Source: Lolium rigidum
Lineage: Eukaryota; Streptophyta; Magnoliopsida; Poales; Poaceae
Length of the DNA: 64,000 bases
Direction of reading: 5' to 3'
NCBI RefSeq assembly: GCF_022539505.1
Contig: NC_061512.1
Span: 151,139,962 to 151,203,961 of the forward strand
A program made the translations under genes and the position numbers. The notes beneath the pieces were generated by a model. It was given only the letters and a program-made list of their open reading frames with translations, had not been told where the DNA came from and made no database searches. Positions 20,570 to 32,282 of this stretch are shown piece after piece (positions within the stretch are counted from its first letter, which is position 1; each line of letters starts with the position of its first letter).

Positions 20570-21291
20570 TTCTTGGGTCAGTTCGGGGAATGCCTTCTTC
20601 AGCTTACTAATACTATCAGCTCGCAGAGCTTTCATGCCAGTAAAACCTCAAAATGACTATGATATTGTAGAGATAAACATTTTTTGACATTTTAAAAATA
20701 ATGCAAACCAGAGTAAATAACCTTGCTTTACAGCCCATTTTCCTGATACATGATATATGTCATTTAGTATTAGATATTTAAGTTCCTAAAAAAAGATACA
20801 TCAGCAGGCACGTTTAGAGAACAGTGACATACCATGCTAACATCAGAATCCGAGCCTTGGTATGGGGAAAATCAAGATGAGAGGAAAGAGTTTCGATGCC
20901 TTCTAGGCTGTTCCGGTAAGTTAGAAAACAACTCATTCATATGTAATAGCACCTCACAAAAAAATAACATATAATTGCATCAAAAAGGTACGTGACTAAT
21001 GAATGAGCTTACATAAGAATTGGCAATTACTACTTTTGTTCACTATTACTTCGTGCATAAGACAACTTAGCTTTCCAAAACATCATATATTAATGAACAG
21101 ATGGAGTATTACGTTATTATTTGTAGTGATTCACATAAAACAGCTCTTGTTCTAATATGGGTGTTAATCCACTATTTAAAGTTATATCTACAATTTTCAC
21201 AATGAAAGGAGGACTACTATGAGAGCAAAAAATAACGGCAGGCACATGTTTGGAAAATTGTGAAAGAACTTACTCAATCATGCCAGATGAG
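20570..21291 (-). pseudogene. DCN1-like (cullin neddylation) gene fragment
   Basis: Four minus-strand exon-like pieces with GT...AG borders translate to consecutive parts of the PONY/Cullin_binding domain of plant DCN1-like proteins, which promote NEDD8 attachment to cullins: 21291-21274 (SSGMI), 20907-20833 (LEGIETLSSHLDFPHTKARI then LMLAW), 20742-20722 (KMGCKA) and about 20641-20570 (TGMKALRADSISKLKKAFPE then LTQE). The junction of the first two keeps the reading frame. The third and fourth do not join in frame, so part of the domain is missing. Earlier and later exons of the family were not found. Retained introns mean this is a genomic fragment, not a retrocopy; capture by a Helitron would explain it. 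Recognition rests on remembered family motifs. Confidence 0.68.
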
Positions 21292-22795
21292 CTATCGGCA
21301 AAAGTAAAGAAAAGCTAGTCAATCCATTCTACTTCCTTGGAAACAGCTTTAATGGGACCTAGAAATATATGGAAATGTTACTACAGATAGACCTAAGTAA
21401 TATGCAGTTCACTATCAATATAGCACATTGAATAACTTCGCATATATAATATGCACCATATCTGGAAGAAGCAAAAAGAAGGACAATATCAATTAACTAA
21501 ATAACACTACAATGACAAACAAGGTCTTATCAAATGATTAATCCCTACAAAATAAAGGGCAAGGTGCAGAATGTTGTCACAAGCTGATCTGTACATATAT
21601 GGGATCATCTAGAGTTCCAAACACATTATGGAACATATTCTCAAGGTTAGCCTGAGTAAATTAATTTGAACCCCGAAAATGAACTTGTGCAGCATGGGAG
21701 AAAAATGGGAAAGAAACAGTAATACTGAAGCTTACCATTTAACCCATTTAGTTGCAGACAGACCAAATGGGCATTATCAGATCACCCAAACCTGAAATGT
21801 ACCATGAATCATGCAAACATTAAGTAAAACGTGAAATACAATTATAAAACGTGAAACACAATTAAGTTTTCCAATCATCTAAAAATCTACATAAGCCAAG
21901 AAAATGGTCCGAAGTTCACTAAAAAAGAGTACACGTTTCCTACAAAAGAAGGTGCAACCGAGTTAACACACTGTAATAATTCCTTGCTTCTGAAGTTTTT
22001 CGACGGCTGGGTGGACCGTACTGTTTCATTGATGAAATGTACATACCTATCTGAAATCATATCCACTAATTTGCAAGGCATAAACGGCACATCTTGCATA
22101 GCTTTCCCAATTAATGTTCATTGGCTTCTCAATAGGCTTTTGCAAGCCATCAACTCTGTTAAAAGTGAAAGAGCATGCAAGTTGTGACTTTAGCTCGCTC
22201 ATATCAATGATTTTTACAGATCAAAGAATAAATAAATAGTGTCACCTAGCAATGCTTGCAATTCACCACTTTTTTCCATAAAAGCTTAATTTCGCATCCT
22301 TAATTTTAGAAAAGTATCCAGCTCAACAGCTAATAAAGCTCCATCGTGGTTACAGAAGGGTATGACTCTCATAAGTTTTAATTCCAACACTGCATCATCA
22401 AGTGCTTATGAAGTTGTGCATGTAGCCTAGAATAAAATGATACTTACATTCAGGTACATGATATGCTAGAAGGGAATATTCAGATACCAAAAGAGCAAAA
22501 TAAAGTACGACTGTCATATGAATTCACACATCAGACCATACATATGCTTCATGCATGGTCGCTGTTTCATTCAGCAATAAAAGCAAGCACATAAGTCAGA
22601 ACTTACCTCGAAAAATATAGAAACATTTTTTTAGAAAGATACCGACTATGAGGTTCAAGAACTTGTGTGTCCGATCTGCACATATAAGCAGGGTATATAC
22701 ACTATAAAAATAACACTGATGCTGCTGCAATGATAAGAAAAGAGAGCAAATACCTCTCCACCTGAAATCACTGTGAGAAGCCTGAAATAAAGTAG
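21292..22795. other. AT-rich DNA with one exon-like minus-strand frame
   Basis: Mostly AT-rich. A minus-strand frame at 22099-21887 begins MQDVPFMPCKLVDMISDRY and reaches a GTATGT donor-like site at about 22045. It looks exon-like but I do not recognise it. Nothing else could be supported. Confidence 0.35.
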
Positions 22796-22798
22796 TAA

Positions 22799-24885
22799 GG
22801 GCATCTCCAACCGGGCGACCCATCCCGCGCCCGCGCGTCCGGATGGGTCGAAACGGACAAAAACGCGGCCCAGCGCGCGGACCCATCCCTAAAACGGATG
22901 CCCGCGGCGTCCGGAACGACGCAAACCCGGCCCAAATCTTGGCCGGGTTTGCGTGGCCGCGGACGCGAAAGGCTGGTCGCTCGCGTCCTCCCCTTGTCCG
23001 CCCTGGCCCGCCTGTCTGCCACCGAAAACACAAGGCCGCCGCACACATCTCCCCACCCGCTCCGCCGCCACCCACGGACCGGCGATTTCGGAGCGCGTCG
23101 ACGCCGGCCATCGTCGTCGAGACGCCGGCAAGCGGGCGGAAGCATAGGTCGAGGTCCCGCGCTGCTTTCGCCGCGTCGTAGCAGAGTCGGAGGACGCCGG
23201 CGCCGGCGTTGTTGTCCTCTCACCGTCGCGACACCTCCCGCCGTTCGCAGCTGCGCCGTTTCCGCCGGAGGTGAGCCCTCCTGCACCGTGTTTCCAGACC
23301 GCAAGTCGGCTGAGACGGCCATGGCTGCAGGTCCCTAGAGAAGCATTTGGATCGCCTCCGCCTGCGAGGTGTTCGTTCAAAAGCTCGAACTAATATGTGT
23401 CCCTTTTCAGATCATGGTGGACAGCGACGACGAGTACTACTTCAAGAACTTCATCGACACGTCGTCAGAAGAGGAGTCCGACGACGAATTTTTCACGGAT
23501 GCTGCGGTGCTCATCCACGAGCACATTGTCTCGCAGATCCCTGTGTTCCGGGGGTCGTTGCCGGGGCGCGGCCGCCTTGGACCGCAAAAGAGAACGCGGC
23601 CACGACCAGCTCTACAACGACTACTTCCAACCCAATCCATTGTTCGTGCCGCACTTGTTTCGCCGTCGTTTTCGGATGAACAGGCCGCTGTTCCGCCGGA
23701 TAATGGATGGCGTCAAGATCTACGACGACTACTTCTGTGCGAAAGTGGATGCACTTGGCAAGGTAGGCCTCTCTTCGTACCAGAAATGCACGGCAGCGAT
23801 TAGGATGCTCGCATATGGCGTTGCCGGTGATTTCGTAGATGAGTACACGCGCATGAGTGAGTCAACCGGCCTGGAATCGATGTACAGGTTCTGCAGAGCG
23901 GTGATCGGTTCGTTCGGAGAACAGTACCTCCGGCAACCAAATGCCGAGGACACAGCTCGTCTGTTGTCGATCAACGCTTCCAGGGGGTTTCCTGGGATGC
24001 TTGGCAGCATAGACTGCATGCATTGGGAGTGGAAGAACTGCCCCTTTGGTTGGCAGGGGTCATACAGCGGCCATTCTGAGGGGTGCACAGTCATTCTTGA
24101 AGCTGTTGCTTCCCATGACACATGGATTTGGCACTCATTCTTCGGAATGGCTGGCTCGCACAATGACATCAATGTGCTGCAGCGCTCTCCGGTGTTTGAT
24201 AGGCTAGCGTACGGTCAGTCCCCTGATGTGGATTTTGAGATCAATGGCCACCACTACACCAAGGGGTACTACCTTGCTGATGGTATCTATCCACCTTGGG
24301 CTACACTCGTGATGACCGCTTGTGTAATCATGCATAACATGATTGTTGAGGTAGAGCGGGATGATTCACTCTTTGATAATGAATGGGACGGCCAAGGAGA
24401 GTTGGTTACTCCTCAACGTGCTCCGGCATCATTTCAGGACATTCTTCATGCGCACCATGAAATTCGAGATCTAGCTGTACACAACCAGCTTCGAGGCTGA
24501 TTTGGTCGAGCACATGTGGCAGCATGTAGGCAACAATGCTGCAAACAACAATGATGAAGGAGCCTAGAGCATTTTGTATCGTTTCTTCATTTTATTTGAA
24601 TAATACTTTATCCTTGATTACATGGACTATGTAATGTATAATACATTTAGAGCATTTCAACTATTTTATATATTTTTTCTATAATTTATTTTGCGTTTTT
24701 CTAGTGATTTTACAAGAAAAACATACCATGGGGCGCCGCGACCCAAATCTGGCGCGTTGGGCGCAGCGCGCGACCCAAACGGACGCGCGGACGCGGGGCA
24801 CCGTCCGCGCGTCCGCTCGGGCACGCAAACGGCCCAAAACGGACGGCCCAGCGCGTCCGTTTGGGTCGCCCGGTTGGAGATGCCC
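22799..24885 (+). mobile_element. PIF/Harbinger transposon, 2087 bp, internally deleted
   Basis: Left end GGGCATCTCCAACCGGGCGA and right end (its reverse complement, with a few mismatches inside) are flanked by TAA at 22796-22798 and 24886-24888. The GC-rich ends are mirrored subterminally by GCGCGTCCG-like repeats. The interior encodes one transposase frame. The usual second Harbinger ORF (Myb-like partner) is absent, so mobility would need a helper. Confidence 0.92.
23414..24500 (+). pseudogene. PIF/Harbinger transposase (DDE_Tnp_4), frameshifted and missing the catalytic Glu
   Basis: The protein starts at ATG 23414 (MVDSDDEYYFKNFID...), just after a TTTTCAG acceptor-like run. A small deletion near 23565-23580 shifts it into the frame that ends at 24500. 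The middle reads as a HARBI1-like nuclease: NRPLFRRIMDGV, KCTAAIRMLAYG, the first catalytic Asp in GSIDCMHWEWKNCP (GAC at 24012-24014) and the second in SHNDINVLQRS (GAC 24165-24167). Family members then have about 60 residues that include the third acidic residue in an ARKDVERAFG-type block. Here PPWATLV (about 24300) jumps straight to MTACVIMHNMIVE, so the catalytic Glu is deleted. The enzyme would be inactive; the DNA could still respond to transposase in trans. Confidence 0.9.
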
Positions 24886-24888
24886 TAA

Positions 24889-25439
24889 CACCTTCAGGCT
24901 ACAAATAAAACTTCGAAGCTGCAGAAAAGCACCCAGATTACCTATTCAATGCGTATCATACCTGAGCTCACGTTGCAAGGTGGAAGTGACTTTTCTTATC
25001 AGATGTGATCTTGGAAACTACATATCTAAAAGATTTTCATATGGGACGGATCTAGAATTCCAGATACACATCTAGTCGTACCAGCTTAACTTGTAACAGT
25101 TTCTCTTAAATAACACTGAACGAACAATTGTTTTTTGCCATTCGTCACTTTCAGAAGATGTGATAACTCTTCCACATAGTTCTGAGCTGGTCTCAAGTTT
25201 TTTAAATCCATCAAGCCATAATCATTTAGACCTGTCAAGCATGATTGTTAGATGACAAACACAGTCATCCATAACAACAAAATTAAAGCAAAACAAGGCT
25301 GTTGTTTGACGGTGGTGATTTTGTCTGGAAGAGGCAAATCTGCTACTATTTGTTCTGTCTTGATGGATGTTGCTGCCCCTTATTCATCAGTTGTAAAATC
25401 TGAAAGAAAGCTTCATTCCCACAATTTCCTTCAGATGCA
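24889..25439. other. Intergenic sequence, no feature seen
   Basis: AT-rich sequence between the Harbinger element and the GC-rich gene-like segment. No convincing motif, frame or repeat. Confidence 0.45.
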
Positions 25440-26035
25440 CGGAAAAGAAATCGTACCTACTCATGGATCAAGGAGAAGGGACCCCCGCTCTCTAGCTGAG
25501 TCCAAAGATGAGCACGAGGCCATAGTTGCATCAGTTCCTCCCAAGGCAAGGGAAGAGGATGCGAAGGAGTCCTGGAAATTGCGTTCCTGTCATTCAGAAC
25601 AGAGCAGGCTCCTTGAGGTGCCCCATGTTTGTGCCCGATTCCTGCACGGGCGGACGCGGCGTCGAAGGGAGAGAAGCCAGCGGCGACTTCCCGCTTCTCC
25701 CTGTGATGCGACGGCTGTTCTCATCCGCTCGCGCTCGTCGGAGACGCGCTCGCCGGGGCGGGAGCACGAGGGCGCTCGTCGATGGCCTGGCGGCGCCCGC
25801 CCCGCGCTCGTCGATGTGCGCCTCGCCGTGGTGCTTGTTCACGGCGGCCTCCTCACCATGTGCACGGCAGCGGCAGCCTCCTCCTCTTGCGCTCATTGGA
25901 GACCGAGCTCCAAGACGAGGCACACCGACGGTTGGAGAAGAAACGCGCTGGGATTGGGGAGGAAGAAGATGGGGGAGCAGTGAGGCGATTGGGGAGGAAG
26001 GACACGCGCGGGTTGGAGTGGGCGGCTAGGGTTTG
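25440..26035 (-). other. Gene-like 5' end on the minus strand (unidentified, possibly captured)
   Basis: Read on the minus strand the segment starts with AACCCTAGCCGCCCACTCC (typical grass 5' UTR, about 26034) and becomes GC-rich. It holds a 109-codon frame at 25923-25594 (MPRLGARSPMSARGGGC...) that is arginine/alanine-rich and not recognised. Composition falls sharply to AT-rich after about 25440. It could be the promoter and first exon of the gene that supplied the DCN1-like exons, or an independent capture. There is no firm evidence of function. Confidence 0.35.
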
Positions 26036-26145
26036 CTCCTTTTATACCGACGTGGTAAAAAACGGACGGTTTAGATTTGTCATGAGTAAAATCAGTGGCC
26101 AGTCAAATTGGATTTACCGAGTGGCTCCATGAGATTGCCTCTATT

Positions 26146-26411
26146 TATACCTGGGCATGTGTCGGGCCGGGCCGGGCCTCGGGCCGGCCCGAGGTAGGCC
26201 CGACGCAAAAAAACCCGGCCCAAGCCCGGCCCGGCCCGACCAAATTCCCACCAAGCCCGTCGGGCCGTCGGGCCGCGGGCTGGGCCGTAGTGTTAATGTG
26301 CCTTTTCGGGCTGCCCAGGCCCGGCCCGGCCCGGCAGTCGGGCCAACATTTCTGGCCCAAGCCCGAGTTTTTCGGGCCGGGCTCGGGCCGGGCTGCCCAT
26401 GGCCAGATATA
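26146..26411. mobile_element. hAT-type MITE, 266 bp, GGCCCG-rich
   Basis: Ends TATACCTGGGCATG and, reverse-complemented, TATATCTGGCCATG are flanked by identical 8-bp duplications CCTCTATT (26138-26145 and 26412-26419), the hAT hallmark. The core is nearly pure CGGGCCGGGC repeats in both orientations and could fold extensively. No coding frame is credible. Confidence 0.85.
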
Positions 26412-26419
26412 CCTCTATT

Positions 26420-26839
26420 ATACCTTTAGATGCGTTTGGAGCGCGTTCTCGAGGTGGCGTGCTGCGTGAGCGCATCCTTGACGGCTTGCGTGCCTCCTCA
26501 GCTCCTCTGGCCTCACGGGGTACCTCCCAATAGACCACGCACACGGACGGCGGCGACCTAGCTCCTTTGGTCCTTCCAGTACCTGACATCGCCTCGCCGC
26601 CGGCCCAAGACAACTTGTATCGCCGCCAATTGATCTTGGTTCGTCTCTCTGCTTGCACTTCTTGTTGTTTTGGGTGGTGCGTGGATGGTGTTTGTAGAAA
26701 TGACCCTGCGGTAGCCACGCAAGTGTCTACCTTTGCAGCTGCAGAAATCTTAGACTACAATGTTTCGTTCAATCCCAGCAATTAGCAAAGACAATATGAA
26801 GTCCTAGCAGGTTAGATTTCATTTGTAGAACTGATAACT
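26420..26839. other. Spacer, no feature recognised
   Basis: Mixed GC sequence between two insertions, with short frames only. Its end supplies the left 14-bp target duplication of the next element. Confidence 0.4.
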
Positions 26840-28150
26840 TTTAAGGATACACCCTGGAAGGTGTATCGGTTTCATAGAAGAAAGGCCAAAGATGACCGGT
26901 ACAACGCCAAGAAGGCTACAACTCCACACCACAACGAAACGGCACAACACCAACCACGGCTACCACGATACAAACGCACACCCGGCTAACAACACAACCC
27001 ACAACCAGACACCGAAAGCACGCCTTGCATCGTCCCCTGCCAAGAATGGCGAGGAGGCGATACACCAAGCTCCCGAGCCGCGTCACGCCCGATGGAGGAA
27101 ACTTCGAAAGGCCGACCCCAACTCCGAGATGGCGTAGATCAACGCACCGCCCACCCTTGAGCGCCCAAGAGATGGCGAGTGGATGGCGGGATCGGAACCA
27201 AATCGGAGAAGGCTTCGGGGAAGAAGCCTCACCAACGGTGTACATTGCGCATCGGAAGCACATGCTCTAAGCGGTGGCCAAACCTCAACTCCATCAGACT
27301 CACCGAGGACTCCGAACAACCAAAGCAACGCCTCCAAGGAGGGAACGACATTGGAGTGCCGCCGCCGCCCGATCCGAGGACGGATCTAGGGTTTCCCCCG
27401 GTGCTCAAGGCGGGGGAGCACGAGCAAGGCCATAACGACGCCTCCAAGAAGGTGACGGCGCCCACAGGCGTCGCCGTCGTCAGCAACATGCAGGGATTTC
27501 GCCCCGGCCTGTCGACCACCCCCAAAACCACTGGACAAGCGCACAAGGACCTTCCTTTTAGCACACCGCTAGCGAGAGCCGCACAGGAATGGTAGTTGGC
27601 GGAGAAGGAGGCGTTGCTCGCCGGTCCACCACCACAAAAGGACGGGACTAGAAGGTGGAGTTCCAGCCCGCCGCCGCCAAGAACGGCCGCCAGCACCACC
27701 ACGATGCCGAGCAGCCAGCAGCCAACCACGCCTGCCACGGCCGAGCCAGCTCCACAGGTCCGCCCCCAGACCGAAGACCATGGGGAACCTGGAGCTTGAC
27801 GTTGCCGGAGCAGGCACACCACCGCCGGGGAGAGGCCCCGCGCACTTGTGCCGCCGGAGCGCCGCCTTTGCCGCGAGATCCCGCAGCGCCGCGCCGCCGG
27901 ATCCGCGAGGCACCACACCGCCACCAGGGGGCAGGGACACCGCCCGTGGGGAGAGACCCCGCCGCCGCCGTCATCGCCCGGGCTTTGCCCGGCGTGACCT
28001 CTGGCGGCGGCGGAGCGGGGGGAGGACGGGAGGAGGAGGCGCTGGGTCGAGCCGGGCGGCGACGAGAGGGGCTAGACGAGTCAGGCGGCGTAGATCTGCT
28101 AGCGGAGGAGCTCGGTAGAAGGCTGCTGCGTCGGGAGGTGGGAGGCGATC
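26840..28150 (-). mobile_element. Non-LTR retroposon, 1311 bp, LINE-related and non-coding
   Basis: The GC-rich block is flanked by an exact 14-bp direct repeat, TAGAACTGATAACT (26826-26839 and 28151-28164), of the variable length produced by target-primed reverse transcription. On the minus strand it starts with a very GC-rich leader and ends with CTTTGGCCTTTCTTC, a GGTGTATCC block and a short TTAAAA tail, like Triticeae LINE 3' ends. No RT or endonuclease motif is present. Long open frames on both strands (for example 231 codons at 27924-27229) look like GC-composition artefacts. It is probably an internally deleted LINE or another LINE-mobilised transcript. Confidence 0.7.
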
Positions 28151-28304
28151 TAGAACTGATAACTCAACGAGCGCAAAAATGTAGTACAGGACGCTTTGTC
28201 TATAATCTTGCTGGGTAAGAGTCCATATACATATTTGTGGTTATATCCAGGTTAAGTTAAGTTGTTTGTGCGCGTGCATTGCTGAGTTGTTCCTTATATT
28301 CTCA

Positions 28305-28345
28305 CTAGTTAAAATGCATGTGCGTTGCCACGGGAAAACAAAATA
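28305..28345 (-). mobile_element. Helitron-like 3' terminus, degenerate
   Basis: On the minus strand a GCCCGTGCAACGCAC-like arm (here CCCGTGGCAACGCACATGC) is followed by TTTTAA and CTAG at 28308-28305, then T. The hairpin is imperfect, so the call is weaker than for the other two ends. If real, the body extends to the right towards the DUF2828 fragment. Confidence 0.4.
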
Positions 28346-31300
28346 TGGAGAAAGATGGTTTCATTTTTTGGCGCAAGCATGGTGACTTGAAATTTTTGAA
28401 TACCCCATACCATATACCGGCATTTTTATCCCTCTTACTAACCTTGTGAAGACCAACAACCCTCTTACTAACGACCCTCTAAGAACTAATAACACACATG
28501 TTCTTTCTGATTCTTTTTACCCAGATATTCCGAATAAGATGTACCCACAAATTATGAGTCTACCAATTCATGTTGGAAGGGAGGATATATGTTAAGAATT
28601 AAAACATAGCCGATGGAAACGTGTCTCCCTAAATCATATCCGACGATTTTAGTCAAAATTGCAATACTAAATGGACAAGCTCCTACTCGGCTTCCGTAAT
28701 TCTGCTCATAGATTTTCCAGGAGAGGCATGCAAAATAATTACATTAATTTCTTTGAACAAGCGAATGAAGTAAAGATTCAGTCCGTTCATCTTGAAAGAC
28801 TTGCAGAAAAAACCAAGGATCCAGATGTTACAAAAAAATTGCAAAATGTTCCGCAAACAGAGTTTAGAGTCAGCCTAAATACCCATCAATACCCATCAGC
28901 TACGGATGCAATTGTGTGTCAAGAACTTAAGTAGATTTCACAGAAATCACATTGTGTATTACACAGTGTCTACCAGGTCTGATTACCAAAACTGAAACTG
29001 AACAAAAATACTAACAAAGACACACATCCTCATTTGTTAATGCCAACCTCTTGGCATGCACACTCTCCCAGAAAATGATTAAGCATATTTAGTGCAAGGA
29101 AACTGAGGCAAGATTGTATAAACTAAGATGAGATGTGTTGAATGAACCCTGCAATTATAATGGATTTTTTTAAGGCAGCAATAGTACTTCAAACACCTAC
29201 TACTTCCTAGAGCAAGCAATGTATATGGAATTCAATCTGAAATCTACAGAAGTTTTACTATCAAATGGAATACTATATTTTAGAAGACATCCAAACGATG
29301 TATAGATTGAATAAGTAATTTAGGCCATGCAACTATCTGAAAGGGAGGAAGACGACATGGCTACCCATACCAATTTTTCATTTCAGAAATTAAGCCCATA
29401 CTTTGCATGTTTTCATTGTACCAACATTGAAAGGAGAAAAGCTAACTAACCAGGCAACCATAAGATAGATGAGTATCAGCAAAAAACAGGATCAACTTCT
29501 CCTTCTTGCCTTTCTACTTCGCTTGTAATCTTCATTTCCGAGGTCAACTTGACTTGTTTCCTTTATTCTCTTGTGGATCGGGGCACCCATGATCTTCACA
29601 CTGTGCGCCACCAAGCATAAAGCGTGCACACGGGCGATCCACATGTGCGGCAGTGTCGCCACCTATCGGAGGGTAGGCCGTGCATGCGCACCCACCCGTC
29701 CCTGGGTTCCTCATCGGTGTGGATTGTCACATGTGTTGGTCTTGTTCAACGTCCAGCTTAGCCTTTGTCAAGCCCTTATGCAAGCGCTACCTGGCATTAA
29801 AAAAAATTAAAAAAATGGGAAAATACCATGGATAGCTTCTTAAAAGGGTGACAAAAATTTGAAATAACAATCCTATTTATGTTGGATTGCTCGAATATGA
29901 TATTCCCCGCACATGAAAAAAAACAAATAAGTCGCTATGTTTGGAAAAACTCTTATCTGATGTAATCACAACACATGAATACAAACATGCACAATTATAC
30001 TTAAGTTATATATTGAAAAACTTAACTGTGTCTGGTTCGTAGGTCAAATAATGGCACATGGGACGACAAAAGAAATGAAAACTATTGTTTGTCAGAACTA
30101 ATGGCACAGAGAAGTAATCATAGCTGGTTTTCTAATACTGAACTAATGGCACAGATAAGTAAAGTTTTTTGTCTGCGTAAATCAGAATCTTCCGTCAAAA
30201 GAAAAGGAAACATCAAAATCTGAAGTGGGATAATGTAATATTAATGGCCCATAAAGGGCCAAACACAGTAGATCAAACAACGTTCTAGCTTTATAAATGA
30301 ATAAGGTCAAATAGGCCGGTAGGCTACTGGAACCATTTGAGATGTAGCATGTTATTTTCCAACTCTTGTTGAATTCATTGTGTTTCTTGCAGAATAAATA
30401 TGAAACTATCTACTCTACATGAATACATAAGAAGGATATTCAAGGAAACTATAAAATGTTTACCTCTGTACATTAGTTTTATTTTTGCCATAGAAGATGG
30501 ATAGGAAAATGAATCACACCTAGGTAAACAATCAGAATTATTTTGCAGTTACATAAATACAAATGATAATCATATGAAGGTTTTCAGCTAGTAAACCTGC
30601 CACTAAAAATGAGAAACAAGCTCCCTTTAGAAACCAGCATCGTCCTTGGCCGGAGCCTCCTGCTCCGCCTCCATTCAAGCTGCCCGGACAACAGGGTGCA
30701 TGTGTATTTCTCGATGCTGCCACAAATATCGCCATAGATCATGAGGATCCCTAGTTATTTTATGTATAAAGGACTGAAACAAATCCGGAATGTCTACATG
30801 AATGTATCCTATTAAAAGAACCGTAAGCCCTTAATCTTGCAACAAAATAAATCAGTAAATCACTTGTCTTAAGCTGCGCAAAAGCAGTACATATATGAAG
30901 AATGTATATCAGACTAAGGGGTAGAGAACTACAAACTCGTATCAACTTAACATTGCAATATACATCATCGATTTAAGGAAGATATATACAACCCGATTTT
31001 TGTGCAACATCCAAGGAACAAGAAAATGGATTTAATAATAGCTGCCTTGGCCACAAAATTAAGTTAATTGACCTGATGCTCATATTGTACAGTTGCACAA
31101 GCTATACAACTTGCGACCTAGGCAATGATTCTCAATAATATATAACTGAAAAAAATGATGGGTTAGAGCTGAATTTTTTTTTACTGATTGCAGTGCTGAG
31201 CCTTTGGAAACTCGCACCATTACCTCCACTAAGACAACTCTTCTCTCGCGCCCAAAAATTTTAGAAACAAATTTTTTGTTCTTCAAACCCAAAATATAAA

Positions 31301-31462
31301 AAGGAACAAAATGCAACAATGTTTCTATAACCTGTAGACACATCTAGTGAAAAGAAATACATTCTAAAATTATCTAACTATCCTTTCCTCCAACCAAACT
31401 CCACAAGATAGTGTCTTAGGAAATTAGCGTGAGTATCTAGGCTTTTGCCTCACAAATACGAC
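28346..31462. other. AT-rich DNA, no gene recognised
   Basis: No terminal repeats or protein motifs. Open frames at 28671-28934 (plus) and 30735-30538 (minus, glycine-rich SLNGGGAGGSGQG) are short and unrecognised. The second could be an exon relic because the local GC content rises there. About 29580-29790 is a GC-richer patch without structure. Confidence 0.45.
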
Positions 31463-32150
31463 TGATTGAGTTGAATAGTATTCACCATTGAATCATCATA
31501 TAGCTATACGCCAAAGCAAAAGCTGCTCTTTGACAAATTATATAAACCAAGTCAATGGATTCAGTAGAAAGAAAGATACCTCAATACTGATAGTTGGAAC
31601 ATGGTAATAACGCCCTAGAATGCAGTATAAAATAATTACTGAATAGCTCAACATCTTTGAACACCTTCTCAATATCAATGTCAGGCGCGTAGACCATGAC
31701 ATGTCAGTGAATTTCTCAAGAGCTGGCTTGTTGTACAGTAGAAAGCTATACGCCAGATTGAGTTGCGTAGTATTCACCAAGGTTCAAGAAAGCGGTAAGC
31801 GTAATTGGTGCGGTGGCCTTCCGCTTAGCGCTTCAGCGTGCATACGCGGCGCTTTTTTCCTCTTTTTTCCGCTTTTCTCCGCTTAAGCACTTTCGCAATC
31901 GACGCGGAAGGCCTCCGCAATGCGCTTCAGCGTGCATAAACGGCGTTTTTTTCCGCTTTTCTGAACCTTGGTATTCACCATTAAATCATCATATAGCTAT
32001 ACGCCAAAGCAAAAGCTGCTCTTTGACAAATTATCAAAATCAAGTCAATGGATTCAGTAGAAAGAAAGATACCTCAATATTGACAGTTCGAACATGGTAA
32101 CAACGCCCTAGAATGCTGTATAAAATAGTTACTGAGCTGGCTTGTTATAC
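31463..32150. repeat. Local direct duplication (~290-bp unit)
   Basis: The block beginning GATTGAGTT..AGTATTCACC at 31463 recurs from about 31756, and the CATCATATAGCTATACGCC to CCCTAGAATGC part at 31496-31620 recurs at 31986-32113 with few differences. The second copy is interrupted by a hAT MITE. On the minus strand a stretch at about 31745-31640 is exon-like (NKPALEKFTD, VYAPDIDIEKVFKDVELF) but not recognised. Confidence 0.8.
31778..31970. mobile_element. hAT-type MITE, 193 bp
   Basis: Terminal repeats CAAGGTTCAAGAAAGCGG and, reverse-complemented, CAAGGTTCAGAAAAGCGG are bordered by the 8-bp duplication GTATTCAC (31770-31777 and 31971-31978). Internally there are two copies of a GCGCTTCAGCGTGCATA block. 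It inserted in the second unit of the local duplication, so it is younger than the duplication. Confidence 0.88.
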
Positions 32151-32282
32151 ATATTTGAAAGACTCGATCCCTAGAAGGAAAATATAGGAAAATAATCAGG
32201 AACTAAGGATGCCTCAGAACATAGGTGCTCCACAAAATTCTCAAAGAAGTTGCGAGGATACATGAGGACAAACCATGAAGTG

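Noticed and set aside
22843..23338. Several overlapping long frames in the left end of the larger Harbinger
   Set aside because: Arginine/proline-rich on both strands with no motif; a product of the GC-rich terminal region.
25252..26132. Plus-strand 243- and 167-codon frames
   Set aside because: Composition artefacts; the 5' UTR-like signal and AT/GC transition point to the minus strand.
27229..27940. Long minus-strand frames in the 14-bp-TSD retroposon
   Set aside because: No motif, several frames open at once, biased composition; no basis for a protein.
29571..29810. 79-codon plus-strand frame
   Set aside because: No recognisable domain and no flanking gene signals.
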